Origin: Duganella sp. 1411
GTDB lineage: Bacteria; Pseudomonadota; Gammaproteobacteria; Burkholderiales; Burkholderiaceae_D
Assembly (NCBI RefSeq): GCF_017833525.1
Contig: NZ_JAFICD010000001.1
Coordinates: forward strand, 930,001-994,000
Direction of reading: 5' to 3'
Length of the DNA: 64,000 bases
The position numbers were made by a program, and so were the translations under genes. Shown here one piece after another: positions 30,370-39,462 of the stretch (its first letter is position 1; every line of letters begins with the position of its first letter). The notes under the pieces were generated by a model. That model was given only the letters and a program-made list of their open reading frames with translations. It did no database searches and was not told the DNA's origin.

Positions 30370-33300
30370 ATGAAACCGGCCCAGCGCATCGCCGACCTGC
30401 ACCTCGATTTAAGCTTCGAGAGCGACGACCCGCGTCCGCAGCCGATGGCGGAGGATGATTTGCTGGCCCTGGCCCGCGAACACATCCTGTCGACGCTGGC
30501 CGAGACGCTGGAGCGGGAGGACGACGGCCGGCACCGGCACATCGCGCGGCTGGATATCGACCTGGGCGAGTGCGCCGCCTACGACTACGCGGCGGAGATT
30601 CCGCCGTTGCTGGCCAGATTGCTGAGCGAGGCGCTGGCGCGGCACGACAGCGAAGCGGCGGCTGCCACTTCGAGCCGCGCGACGGCCGACAAGCGCGAGC
30701 CGCTGGAGCATTTTCTGCTGACCGGCCATATGCCGCCGTCGCCGGCCGGCGCCGCTGGCGACGCGTCCCGGGCGCCGCACGAGCGGCTGCTCGCGCCATG
30801 GCTGGCGGCGCCGGCGGGCGACGATCTGAAAACCTTGCTGCGGCGTTGCGCCACCTCGCCCGGCGCGGTGCGGCGCCTGGCGCAGCAGTTTGAATCCGGA
30901 ACGCTGCGCCAGGTGGTGCAACGTGTGGAAACCCCGGCGCGGGCGGCCGATTGGCTGTCGCTGGTCGACGCGATCGACGCCGCCCTGCCGCCCACCGACG
31001 CCTCGCGGCGCCAGGATCTCCGGCAGTTTTGGGAAGTTTTACTGAACCAGATTCTGGGTGGCGCCAGCGGCTCGGCTTTGAGCGCGGCATCGGCCACGTT
31101 GCGGCAAGCCGCCACGGTGGTCGCCAACGGCAATACCGCCATCCCCCCGCACGCGGCCGCGCTGTTGCGAACGCTGGCGATGGTAACAAAGCCGGCGCCA
31201 ACCGACGGACGTCGCGTCATCGACGACCATGAGGCGATGGCCGGACCGCCGCTGACGGCGCGGCCCCACGCCAATGAGCCATACCAAGGAGCGCAAATGC
31301 GACATTCCATTCCCTCCCGGGTTGATGCACAGTTGGCGGACAGGGACGCCAACGATTACTCTTCCTCGACAGGCATTCCAGCCGCCGAAACGCTGTGGTC
31401 CGATATCGAGCGGCACATCGGCGCCTTGCCCGGCGGCGGCGCCACGCTGATGCTGGACGCCATCCGCGCCCGCGCCGCCGACAGCGCCAATCGGCCGGCG
31501 TTCCTGCGGCGGGTTTCCGAAGCGCTGCGTCACGACCAAGCCATCGATCTGGAAGCAATCGAGGCAGCAATCGCGGCAACATCGAGCGCGGAGGAGCGGA
31601 CGACCGATGTCACGCCAGCCGACATGACGCCTGATCCGCGCGGGATCGAAGCGACGGCCTACCCGAAGCTGGACGTGTCGTCCGAACAGCCTGGCCAGAC
31701 GGTGCCGTCCGAAGCGATTCCATCGATCTCAGTCTCCAGCGCTGGACAAGCAAGCGCCCTGCGGCATGCTCAGCTGGCACAGGACGCGATCCGCTTCAGA
31801 CGGACGTTATCCCCCCCATCAAACCGCACATTGTTCAACGTATTGCGGAAAATCGGCATCTGCCCGGTGCGCAGGTCGCCAACCAAGCGTGGCCTGATGC
31901 GTGCGGCAGTCCGGCCGCGCGGGCACCTTCTGCACAAACGACAACATCGGTACGAGCCGTCGTATGAACTGTCCAGGTTTGAGGAACCGATCGCCGATGA
32001 GCGGACGATCATCGAGTTGGACGCCAGCGAGAATGTCTCGCCAGACGGCCGCCTCAGACAGGCGCTGCTGGACGGCGACGTGGCGCGCGTCAGCTCGGCA
32101 CTGGTCGGGGCGTCCAGCCAAACGGTCCTGGCGGCGATGCGGCAAGTTGGCAATCGGCCCGACGTCTGGCTGCGCATCGCCCATTTCCCGCCTACTTTGT
32201 TGCTTCAATTAACCTGGGCAGCCGCACCGCAGGCAACAAACATCTTGCTCGCGCTGCAATCGACAGAAGGCGGCGCGATCGCTGCCGCCGCCGGCACCGT
32301 GAAGGTGGATCTAAACGATCCGTTGCTCTGGCAGCGCTGCCTGACGTGGATGGCAAGCATGCCCTTTGAAGCAGACGCTTTCCGCGCGGCGTTGCGGACG
32401 ACGACACTTACCGGTGTCACCGCGCCAGGCTTACCAGGCGTGGCGAGTGTGCCTCAGCGGCTGACCACGCCGGTCGCAGTCCGCGCGACGACGGCGCCAA
32501 TCAAAGACGATCAACCGGCCCCGCGCGCTCCACTCGACAGGTCATCTGGCCATTCCAGTTCCGCAGAACAAACCGGCACCATCTCTCAGTCGATACCGGC
32601 CGGGCATACTGAACCATCCGGCATCCTTTGGCAGGCACTGCTGGATGCCGACGAAGCGCGCGTGGCCAAGGCGTTGGCGTCGGCATCCAACGAAACGGTC
32701 TTCGATGCGTTGCGGAAAATCGACGACAGCCACGACATCTGGCAACGCATCGCCCATTTTTCGCCGGCACTGCTGACACGCCTGGGCGTTACGCAGCGCG
32801 AGCCGCAAGCACTGTCCAATCCCCCAGGCCAGCCTTCCGGGATCGTGCCCGCCTCGCCCCACGAACCGCTTGCCGCGTCGGCAACAACTCCATCGGCACC
32901 AGCGGACCGCCGCCATCCCCCTGGCGAGCCATCCCCCGCCGATGCGCGCACTACCGAGAATCCAAAAGCTACCCCGGTGGAAGCGCTCTGGCTGGAAGTC
33001 AACGCAATAATTGCCGCGCAAAGTCCCGTGGCGCCCGATGCCGGCCAACCCAGCCTGCTGGCACGCGCGGTGCAGTCGCGCGCGTCCGAGAGCTCTAACC
33101 CGGGAGCATTCCTGCAAGCAGTCCTCGTCACGCTGCGGGATCAACGCATGCTCGATCTCGATGACATTGAGGAACAAGTCGAACGTCCCGACGCCGTAGT
33201 CAATCAAGAGACGGAAGCGCCAGACGCCTTCGGCCCGCTACGCCGCATCGAACAGCAAGTGGGAGCCGGCGCCGGCGGCCAACGCATGATGGAAGCCATC

Positions 33301-35385
33301 GCCCAACATGCCGACGCCAGCCAAGCCCCCGCCGCCTACTTGCGACACGTACTAGAAGACGTCATCGCGAGCCGCCCCGTCGATTTGGACGAGTTGGATA
33401 TGCTCTATGGCCAGCTTCCCGACGTGCCGATGGCCGCTCCTGAAACGGCAGCGTTGCCACATTCAGCACCGGCGACAGAGGCCGCGACGTCGACGTATGC
33501 GACTGTGGCAGCGGCAGCCACGCGCGGTGCGACTGAAACGATGGAATCTACAGCGGCTGCGCCCGCTACGGTTCCTAACGCGACGGCCGTGGCTGCTACT
33601 CCAACGACGGAGGCGGCGGCTGCCGCTGGAGCTATTGTGGCTGTAGCAGATACAGCCGTTGCTGCCGAGGCGGACGTTGCTATTTCGGCTCCGGTGGACT
33701 TGGCTATTGGGGCTCCGACAAATGCGGCGATCGTGGCTGCGACGGACGTAGCTATTTCAGCCTCGGCAGACGCGGCTATTTCGGCACCGGTGAACCTGGC
33801 TATTGCGGCTCCGACAAATGCGGCTATTGTGGCTGCGACGGACGTAGCTATTCAGGTCTCGGGAGACGCGGTTATTTCGGCACCGGTGACCTTGGCTATT
33901 GCAGCTCCGGCAGCCGCAGCTATCGCGCCTGCGGCGAACTTGGCTATTGCGGATCCAGCAGACTTGGCTATTGTGGCTGCTGCGGTCGCGGCTGCCGCTG
34001 CCGCAGATGCGGCTACCGCCGCTGCGATGGATGTGGCCAATGCAGCGGCGGCGGACGTGGCCTCCACCTCTGCGACGGTTGCGGCTGCTGCTGCACCCGA
34101 TGCGACCACCGCCGCTGCGCTGGATGCGGCCCATGCAACGGCGGCGGGCATGGCCTCCACGGCCAACATGGCGGCAAACGCACAAACAAGGGAGCATGCG
34201 ACGTCCAAGGCCGCATCGCCCGCACCGGCGACGGTTCCGGTACCGGACATATCGCCACTGCAACCACCGTCCGCATCGATATCGACGACAGCGGCACCAA
34301 CCGTGCTGTCGACGTCCACCAAACGATCCGGCAAAACCGAAATCGTCGTACTCCACCCGGCCTTCCCGCGCCGCGCCCCAGGCGGCGAACTGGCCCGCGT
34401 ACTGGCCCGCCACGTCCCCGCCCGGCGCGCCGCGCTGACCGCCATGCTGCGCGAAGCCAGCGACGACATCGGCGACCTGACGCCGGCCACGATCCACAAC
34501 ATCGTCAAACTGCTGGCGGGAACGGAATTCCAGACAATGACGCGCCTCGCCAGCGACGTCCGCGCCCTCGCCGCGCGTCATCTGCCGCATCCGCCGTCGG
34601 AAGGCCTCGAATTCGAGACCGCGCTATTCGACCTCGACTGGTTCTTCATCCAAGGCAGGAATTTCGCTGCGGCCGACTACGCGCACGCGCTCGCCGCCTG
34701 GCTGGGCCGCCACATCGCGGGCGCGGCCGAACCGCTGCACGAGGCGCTGCATGCTCACCTTGGCATGGCACGGCCAGCCACGCCCGTGCCGCGCGCCACC
34801 GCCATTTCGCCCACGCACGCCAACCACAACGGCGCGCGGACATCCACGCCATACCTTGGCGAAGACGCTCCCGACCTCGAAATCGACGCGCTGCTGGTCG
34901 ACAACGCCGGCCAGGTCCTCATCGGCCCCTACATGCCGCGCCTGTTCTCCATGCTGGGTTTGACCGAAGCCGGCCAGTTCAAGAATGCCGAGGCCGCCGA
35001 GCGCGCCGTCCACCTGCTGCAATGCGTCGTCGGCGGCCCGTCCGACACGCCCGAGGCGATGCTGGGCCTGAACAAAATCCTGTGCGGCGTGCCGGCCGCG
35101 ACCGCCATCGCGCGCGAAATCACCATCACCGAACAGGAACGCGACACCGTCGAGATGATGCTGCGCGCGATCATCGAGCACTGGAAAAAGATCGGCAACA
35201 CCACGCCCGACGGCCTGCGCCAGTCTTTCCTGCGCCGCACCGGCCGCATGCACCTGAAAGACGACGCCTGGTATCTGAATGTGGAGCCGGGCACCTTCGA
35301 CATGCTGCTCGACAGCCTGCCATGGTCGTTCTCGATCATCAAACACCCGTGGATGGAAAGGGCCGTACATGTCAACTGGCGCTGA
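30370..35385 (+). CDS. eCIS tape-measure protein with tandem repeats (CIS_TMP/Afp14-like)
   Basis: 1,671 residues. The N-terminal ADLHLDLSFES and the C-terminal NVEPGTFDMLLDSLPWSFSIIKHPW are the flanking signatures of contractile-injection-system tape measures. The middle is modular: a ~65-residue helical unit occurs three times (near 31378, 32980 and 33230), a ~57-residue unit occurs at 32047 and 32617 with a degenerate copy near 31756, and an 8-residue repeat covers 33631-34182. Tape measures set tube length, so such repeats may tune it. The ATG is 4 bases after the Afp12-like stop. Confidence 0.85.
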   Translation: MKPAQRIADLHLDLSFESDDPRPQPMAEDDLLALAREHILSTLAETLEREDDGRHRHIARLDIDLGECAAYDYAAEIPPLLARLLSEALARHDSEAAAATSSRATADKREPLEHFLLTGHMPPSPAGAAGDASRAPHERLLAPWLAAPAGDDLKTLLRRCATSPGAVRRLAQQFESGTLRQVVQRVETPARAADWLSLVDAIDAALPPTDASRRQDLRQFWEVLLNQILGGASGSALSAASATLRQAATVVANGNTAIPPHAAALLRTLAMVTKPAPTDGRRVIDDHEAMAGPPLTARPHANEPYQGAQMRHSIPSRVDAQLADRDANDYSSSTGIPAAETLWSDIERHIGALPGGGATLMLDAIRARAADSANRPAFLRRVSEALRHDQAIDLEAIEAAIAATSSAEERTTDVTPADMTPDPRGIEATAYPKLDVSSEQPGQTVPSEAIPSISVSSAGQASALRHAQLAQDAIRFRRTLSPPSNRTLFNVLRKIGICPVRRSPTKRGLMRAAVRPRGHLLHKRQHRYEPSYELSRFEEPIADERTIIELDASENVSPDGRLRQALLDGDVARVSSALVGASSQTVLAAMRQVGNRPDVWLRIAHFPPTLLLQLTWAAAPQATNILLALQSTEGGAIAAAAGTVKVDLNDPLLWQRCLTWMASMPFEADAFRAALRTTTLTGVTAPGLPGVASVPQRLTTPVAVRATTAPIKDDQPAPRAPLDRSSGHSSSAEQTGTISQSIPAGHTEPSGILWQALLDADEARVAKALASASNETVFDALRKIDDSHDIWQRIAHFSPALLTRLGVTQREPQALSNPPGQPSGIVPASPHEPLAASATTPSAPADRRHPPGEPSPADARTTENPKATPVEALWLEVNAIIAAQSPVAPDAGQPSLLARAVQSRASESSNPGAFLQAVLVTLRDQRMLDLDDIEEQVERPDAVVNQETEAPDAFGPLRRIEQQVGAGAGGQRMMEAIAQHADASQAPAAYLRHVLEDVIASRPVDLDELDMLYGQLPDVPMAAPETAALPHSAPATEAATSTYATVAAAATRGATETMESTAAAPATVPNATAVAATPTTEAAAAAGAIVAVADTAVAAEADVAISAPVDLAIGAPTNAAIVAATDVAISASADAAISAPVNLAIAAPTNAAIVAATDVAIQVSGDAVISAPVTLAIAAPAAAAIAPAANLAIADPADLAIVAAAVAAAAAADAATAAAMDVANAAAADVASTSATVAAAAAPDATTAAALDAAHATAAGMASTANMAANAQTREHATSKAASPAPATVPVPDISPLQPPSASISTTAAPTVLSTSTKRSGKTEIVVLHPAFPRRAPGGELARVLARHVPARRAALTAMLREASDDIGDLTPATIHNIVKLLAGTEFQTMTRLASDVRALAARHLPHPPSEGLEFETALFDLDWFFIQGRNFAAADYAHALAAWLGRHIAGAAEPLHEALHAHLGMARPATPVPRATAISPTHANHNGARTSTPYLGEDAPDLEIDALLVDNAGQVLIGPYMPRLFSMLGLTEAGQFKNAEAAERAVHLLQCVVGGPSDTPEAMLGLNKILCGVPAATAIAREITITEQERDTVEMMLRAIIEHWKKIGNTTPDGLRQSFLRRTGRMHLKDDAWYLNVEPGTFDMLLDSLPWSFSIIKHPWMERAVHVNWR
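33631..34182 (+). repeat. About 23 tandem 24-bp (8-residue) repeats in the tape-measure gene
   Basis: Units start every 24 bases with GCTATT or GCx codons and encode AI(S/A/V)APx(N/D)L-type octads. The first 15 units are clear; the last eight are more degenerate and nearly all Ala. Four-unit blocks repeat at 96 bp: units from 33679 onward (SAPVDL, GAPTNA, VAATDV, SASADA endings) recur from 33775 (SAPVNL, AAPTNA, VAATDV, QVSGDA). Confidence 0.88.
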
Positions 35386-36754
35386 ACAAATCGACCAGGC
35401 CGCGCTGCACGCCAACGCCGCCAGCCTCGAGCGCGAGATCGCCTGGTTCACGCGCGTGCTGAACCAGCGCGTCGACAACTATTTCGCCAGTGAGGATGCG
35501 GCCGTCGAGCAGCCCGCGCCGACGCCGCCCGACGTGCGCGACGACCCGTCGCTCTACGCGCAAACGGTGCGCGAGTGCGGCATGAAACCGGAGGAACGCG
35601 TCGTCCTGTTGCTGTCGCTGCTGCCCAGTGTGCGCCCGCAAACACTTGACCTGCTGCTCACCCGCAACAAGCTGATCGACGCCATCTTCACCGAGTTCGG
35701 CGGTTTGCGCGGCCAGACCCACAACGGCTTCCTGCCCACCTGCGAGACGGCGCTGTTCATCCTGGCCGGCGACGACCAGCGGCGGCGCTTCGAGCTGATG
35801 CGCATGTTCGAGCCCGACCATTTCTTCGCGCAAAAAAACATGCTGCGCGTGCTGCCGCCGGAGCACGGCGAGCCGATGCCGCGCGCCGCCCTCGCGGCGG
35901 AGCCCACCTACCTGCAACGCTTCACCAGCGGCCTGCAACAAAAACCGGACTTCGGCGCCGGCTTCCCGGCCAAGCTGATGGTCACGGCGATGGAATGGGA
36001 CGACCTGGTGGTGGCGCAGGAAGTCAAGGACGAGCTCGACCAAATCCGCAGCTGGATGCGCGGCGGCCCGGGCATGCTGCGCCGGCTCGGGCTCGACAGG
36101 ATGGTCAAGCCCGGGTACCGCACGCTGTTCTACGGCCCGCCCGGCACCGGCAAAACGCTGGCCGCGACCTTGCTGGGCAAGGACGCCGGCGTCGACGTCT
36201 ACCGCATCGACCTGTCGATGCTGGTGTCCAAGTACATCGGCGAGACGGAAAAAAACCTCGCCAACGTCTTCGACCAGGCGCAAAACAAAAACTGGATCCT
36301 GTTCTTCGACGAGGCCGACGCGTTGTTCGGCAAGCGCACCGAGGGCAGCACCTCCAACGACCGCCACGCCAACCAGGAAATCGCCTACCTGTTGCAGCGG
36401 GTCGAGGATTTTCCCGGCGTGGTCATCCTGGCCACCAACCTGCGCTCCAACATGGACGAGGCGTTCGCACGGCGTTTCCAATCGGCCATCCACTTCCCGC
36501 TGCCGGACGGGCCGCAACGCGAGCTGCTGTGGCAAAAGCTGTTCGCCGACCGCACCATGCTGGCGCCCGACGTGCGCCTGGCCGCGCTGGCCGACGCGCA
36601 CGTGCTGGCCGGCGGCGCGCTGCTCAACGTGGCCGTGTCGGCCGCCATCCGCGCCGGGCGCCGCGCCAAGCCGGGGCAGGACATCCTCATCACCAACGAT
36701 GACCTGCTGCGCGCCATCAAGAAAGAATTCATCAAAGAAGGACGCACGCTTTAG
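35369..36754 (+). CDS. AAA+ ATPase of the eCIS (Afp15-like)
   Basis: 461 residues: an N-terminal ~200-residue helical domain and a C-terminal AAA+ module with Walker A GPPGTGKT, Walker B ILFFDEADALFGKRTE, sensor 1 VVILATNLRSNMDEAFARRF and the arginine finger region. Afp15-type ATPases are needed for particle assembly or stability. The ATG at 35369 overlaps the tape-measure gene by 17 bases; the frame upstream of it is a shadow. Confidence 0.93.
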   Translation: MSTGAEQIDQAALHANAASLEREIAWFTRVLNQRVDNYFASEDAAVEQPAPTPPDVRDDPSLYAQTVRECGMKPEERVVLLLSLLPSVRPQTLDLLLTRNKLIDAIFTEFGGLRGQTHNGFLPTCETALFILAGDDQRRRFELMRMFEPDHFFAQKNMLRVLPPEHGEPMPRAALAAEPTYLQRFTSGLQQKPDFGAGFPAKLMVTAMEWDDLVVAQEVKDELDQIRSWMRGGPGMLRRLGLDRMVKPGYRTLFYGPPGTGKTLAATLLGKDAGVDVYRIDLSMLVSKYIGETEKNLANVFDQAQNKNWILFFDEADALFGKRTEGSTSNDRHANQEIAYLLQRVEDFPGVVILATNLRSNMDEAFARRFQSAIHFPLPDGPQRELLWQKLFADRTMLAPDVRLAALADAHVLAGGALLNVAVSAAIRAGRRAKPGQDILITNDDLLRAIKKEFIKEGRTL

Positions 36755-36762
36755 GCACCCCT

Positions 36763-39426
36763 ATGAAACCACATACCTGCTGGCATACCCTCTCCCGCGC
36801 CGCGCTCGGATTCGCGCTCGCGCTGGCCACACCGGCCGCCGTGACGGCCGATCCGGCGCCACCCGCCGCGCCACCGGCGGCCGCCGCCCAGCCGGCCAAG
36901 GCGGCGCCGGCCCGCACGTCGCGCCTGCTCTCGGTCGAAGTGCTTCAACAATACGAACTCGCGCGGCGCAAGAACATCCAGAGCGCGCTGAGGTTCATCT
37001 TCGCCGACGACCCGGCCTATCTGGCGGCCTACCAACAGGCCGGCGCACCGCTGTCGGACCAGGTGGTCGGGCCGATCACGCTGTCCTTCATCGCCCGCTT
37101 CTGGACCTACTACAACCTCGATCCGGCGGGCAGCCTGACCGACGCCTCGGTCGACGTCATGCTCAAGTTCGCCGAGCGCCTGCGGGCCCGTCCGGAATGG
37201 CGCGCCGATCTGGTGAGCGCAGGGTTCGGCCGCTGGATCGATCTCCAGCCGGACCGCGCCGAGCTGTACGCGATCCGCTTGGCGGTCGATCCGGTGCTGT
37301 TGCCGCCGGTGCTCAAGCGCTACCACGCGATCAACTTTTCGCTGAACCGTGGCGTCGACACCGAAGAGGAGCCGCTGTCGGTGTATTGGTATGGCTTGAC
37401 CAAGGACGATTTGACGGCCATCAGAAACCAGCCGGTGTTCCCGGCCCAGCTGATCAAACCGCTGGCGCCGCTGACGGCGTTCACCTACGAAAGCGCCGAC
37501 GACCTGGCCGCCGACGTGCGCAAGGCGCTGCGCCATTCGGACCAGGACGTCACCGCGCTGCTGGCGCGGCTGGAACAGCTGGCCAAGACCGACGACGGCT
37601 ACGAGCTGAGCGACGACATCCTGGCGGCGCTGGGCAAGCCGACGCTGTTGCCGCCCCAGCTCGCCAAGATGTTCGACGATATGATCGGCATGCAATATGT
37701 GCGCCGCTCGCTGTTCGACCAGGCCATGATCCAGCGCCTGCGCATCGGCCTGGGCGCGTGCCGCAGCCACCTGCCCCGGGAGGAACAGATACGCCGCACC
37801 ACCAGGCGCCTGAGCAACGAGGACATGGACGCGCTGGCCGGGATCCTCGACGCCGGCGGCGCCGACAGCGCCAAGCCGCCCGCCACCCGGCTCAGCGGCC
37901 AGCTGCGCCGGCTGTGGCAAGGCAACGGCTGCGACAAACCCGGCCAGGAAAACGCCCCGCTGGCCGAACTCTATGGCCGCTACAGCAAACTGATCTACCC
38001 GTACGTACGCAAGGCGCCTGACTACAAACAGGCCAAACCCTTCCTGTTGACGTCGGACATGTGCGGCTGCAACACCGACAAGTCCAAGGACGAGGTCTAC
38101 CACTTCCTGCCGTTCTGGCTGGGCGGCCCGCCGCAAAAAACGGACTTCAGCCTGATGACCCGGCTGAACTACTACGGCCTGACCTTCGACGGCGGCGGCG
38201 AGCTGCGCATGGGCATGACCGGGCAACGGATCGAAGACCTGTTCACCGGCAAAAACACCGACCAGTTGGCGTTCATCAACGAAGCGCGGCGGCACCGGGT
38301 CAAGGTCGACTGGATCATCCACCGCACGGACTGGCGGGTATGGGGGGTGACGCCGTACAAGGTGAGGCAAATGGTGTTGTCCAGGCTGGCCTCCAACATC
38401 GTGCGCATGCTCGCCACGCCGATGACGGACCTGGCCTCGAAGTCGGTGCCGTGGCTGAGCTTTGGCACCAGCGACATCCCCACCCGCGGCGACGGCGTCA
38501 CGCTGTACTTCGACGGCTATCCCGACGACGCCGAATCGGTGGCGTTGTACACGGAGTTCCTGACCGAGTTGCGGCACCGGCTGACCGCCGGCGGCTTCGA
38601 CCTGAACATCATGCTGCGGCACACGGAAATGGGCCAGGGCATCTACGGCTACGAACGGCTCGCTTCCATCGTGCAGCTGGAGCAGGACCAGGCCCAGCCG
38701 GCGCTGTACGACTGGGCGCAGCACAATTTCAAGCACGCATTCGGCATTGCCGAGGGCGGCGCGCCTGTCCAGCCGCACTATCTGGTGCTGCTGGAGGAGC
38801 CGACCACCGACACCAAGAAACTGCTGCGCAGCGAGGTCGAGGATGCCACCCTGGGCCAGGCGCGCGCCGCGCTGCTGCGCCGCATGGTTCCCGTCATCAA
38901 TTTCAACGGCCTGGCGTGGCCGCAGCTCGAGGACGACCTGATCTACTTCGACGACAACTTCGGCGGCGTCGGCTTCTGGCCCAGCACCAAGCCGCCGGCG
39001 CCGGACGCGGCCCAGGTGGCCGCGCAGGGCGTGGCGCGCTGCGGCGAATTGAAGCTGCTCGAGGACTGCATCCAGGACCACTTCCGCGACCCGCCGGGCG
39101 GGAGCGACGCCCTCGCCTGCAAGTTCGTCTGCAGCTACCGCCTGCCGCTGCGCTTCACGCTCGACATCCTGCTGCTCGCGCTGGCGGCCACCGTGATCGC
39201 CTACGCGCGCTGGTGCGACGCGCGGCCGGTGATCATGAAGTACTACGTGGCGCCGGTGGTGGCGATCGGCGTGGCGGTGGCCATCTTCGCCGGGCTGATG
39301 ACGTGCGACCCCTACCTCAACGACCTGGGGGATGGCTTGCTGGTGCCGGGCGTGCTGGTGATGGCGCTGATCGGCATGTATTTCTATTTCCGTAGCATTT
39401 TGAAGGAGCGGGATGCCAGGCCGTAG
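36763..39426 (+). CDS. Exported, C-terminally membrane-anchored GH18-like protein of the eCIS cluster
   Basis: 887 residues. A signal peptide (RAALGFALALATPAAVTAD) and a Pro/Ala linker are followed by a ~370-residue helical region, then a region that resembles a glycoside hydrolase 18 barrel (SLMTRLNYYGLTFDGGGELR near 463-482; RGDGVTLYFDGYPDDAES near 575-592; VINFNGLAWPQLEDDLIYFDDN near 711-732). The expected GH18 DxDxE reads LYFDG, so the aspartate and glutamate are changed. Three membrane helices lie near 799-815, 829-846 and 860-877. It is 9 bases after the ATPase gene and 36 before the first effector. A role at the producer's envelope (release or anchoring of particles) is inferred. Confidence 0.68.
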   Translation: MKPHTCWHTLSRAALGFALALATPAAVTADPAPPAAPPAAAAQPAKAAPARTSRLLSVEVLQQYELARRKNIQSALRFIFADDPAYLAAYQQAGAPLSDQVVGPITLSFIARFWTYYNLDPAGSLTDASVDVMLKFAERLRARPEWRADLVSAGFGRWIDLQPDRAELYAIRLAVDPVLLPPVLKRYHAINFSLNRGVDTEEEPLSVYWYGLTKDDLTAIRNQPVFPAQLIKPLAPLTAFTYESADDLAADVRKALRHSDQDVTALLARLEQLAKTDDGYELSDDILAALGKPTLLPPQLAKMFDDMIGMQYVRRSLFDQAMIQRLRIGLGACRSHLPREEQIRRTTRRLSNEDMDALAGILDAGGADSAKPPATRLSGQLRRLWQGNGCDKPGQENAPLAELYGRYSKLIYPYVRKAPDYKQAKPFLLTSDMCGCNTDKSKDEVYHFLPFWLGGPPQKTDFSLMTRLNYYGLTFDGGGELRMGMTGQRIEDLFTGKNTDQLAFINEARRHRVKVDWIIHRTDWRVWGVTPYKVRQMVLSRLASNIVRMLATPMTDLASKSVPWLSFGTSDIPTRGDGVTLYFDGYPDDAESVALYTEFLTELRHRLTAGGFDLNIMLRHTEMGQGIYGYERLASIVQLEQDQAQPALYDWAQHNFKHAFGIAEGGAPVQPHYLVLLEEPTTDTKKLLRSEVEDATLGQARAALLRRMVPVINFNGLAWPQLEDDLIYFDDNFGGVGFWPSTKPPAPDAAQVAAQGVARCGELKLLEDCIQDHFRDPPGGSDALACKFVCSYRLPLRFTLDILLLALAATVIAYARWCDARPVIMKYYVAPVVAIGVAVAIFAGLMTCDPYLNDLGDGLLVPGVLVMALIGMYFYFRSILKERDARP

Positions 39427-39462
39427 CCACGTTCGAACAGCAAACTTTAATTGGAGATTTCC

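Noticed and set aside
33631..34182. CRISPR array in the tape-measure gene
   Set aside because: Units are contiguous 24-bp coding repeats without unique spacers and keep the reading frame.
15158..36754. Type VI secretion system
   Set aside because: VgrG, PAAR and gp25 look T6SS-like, but the TssJLM membrane complex and ClpV are missing, and DUF4255, DUF5908, the LysM tube protein, CIS tape measure and AAA+ ATPase are eCIS marks.
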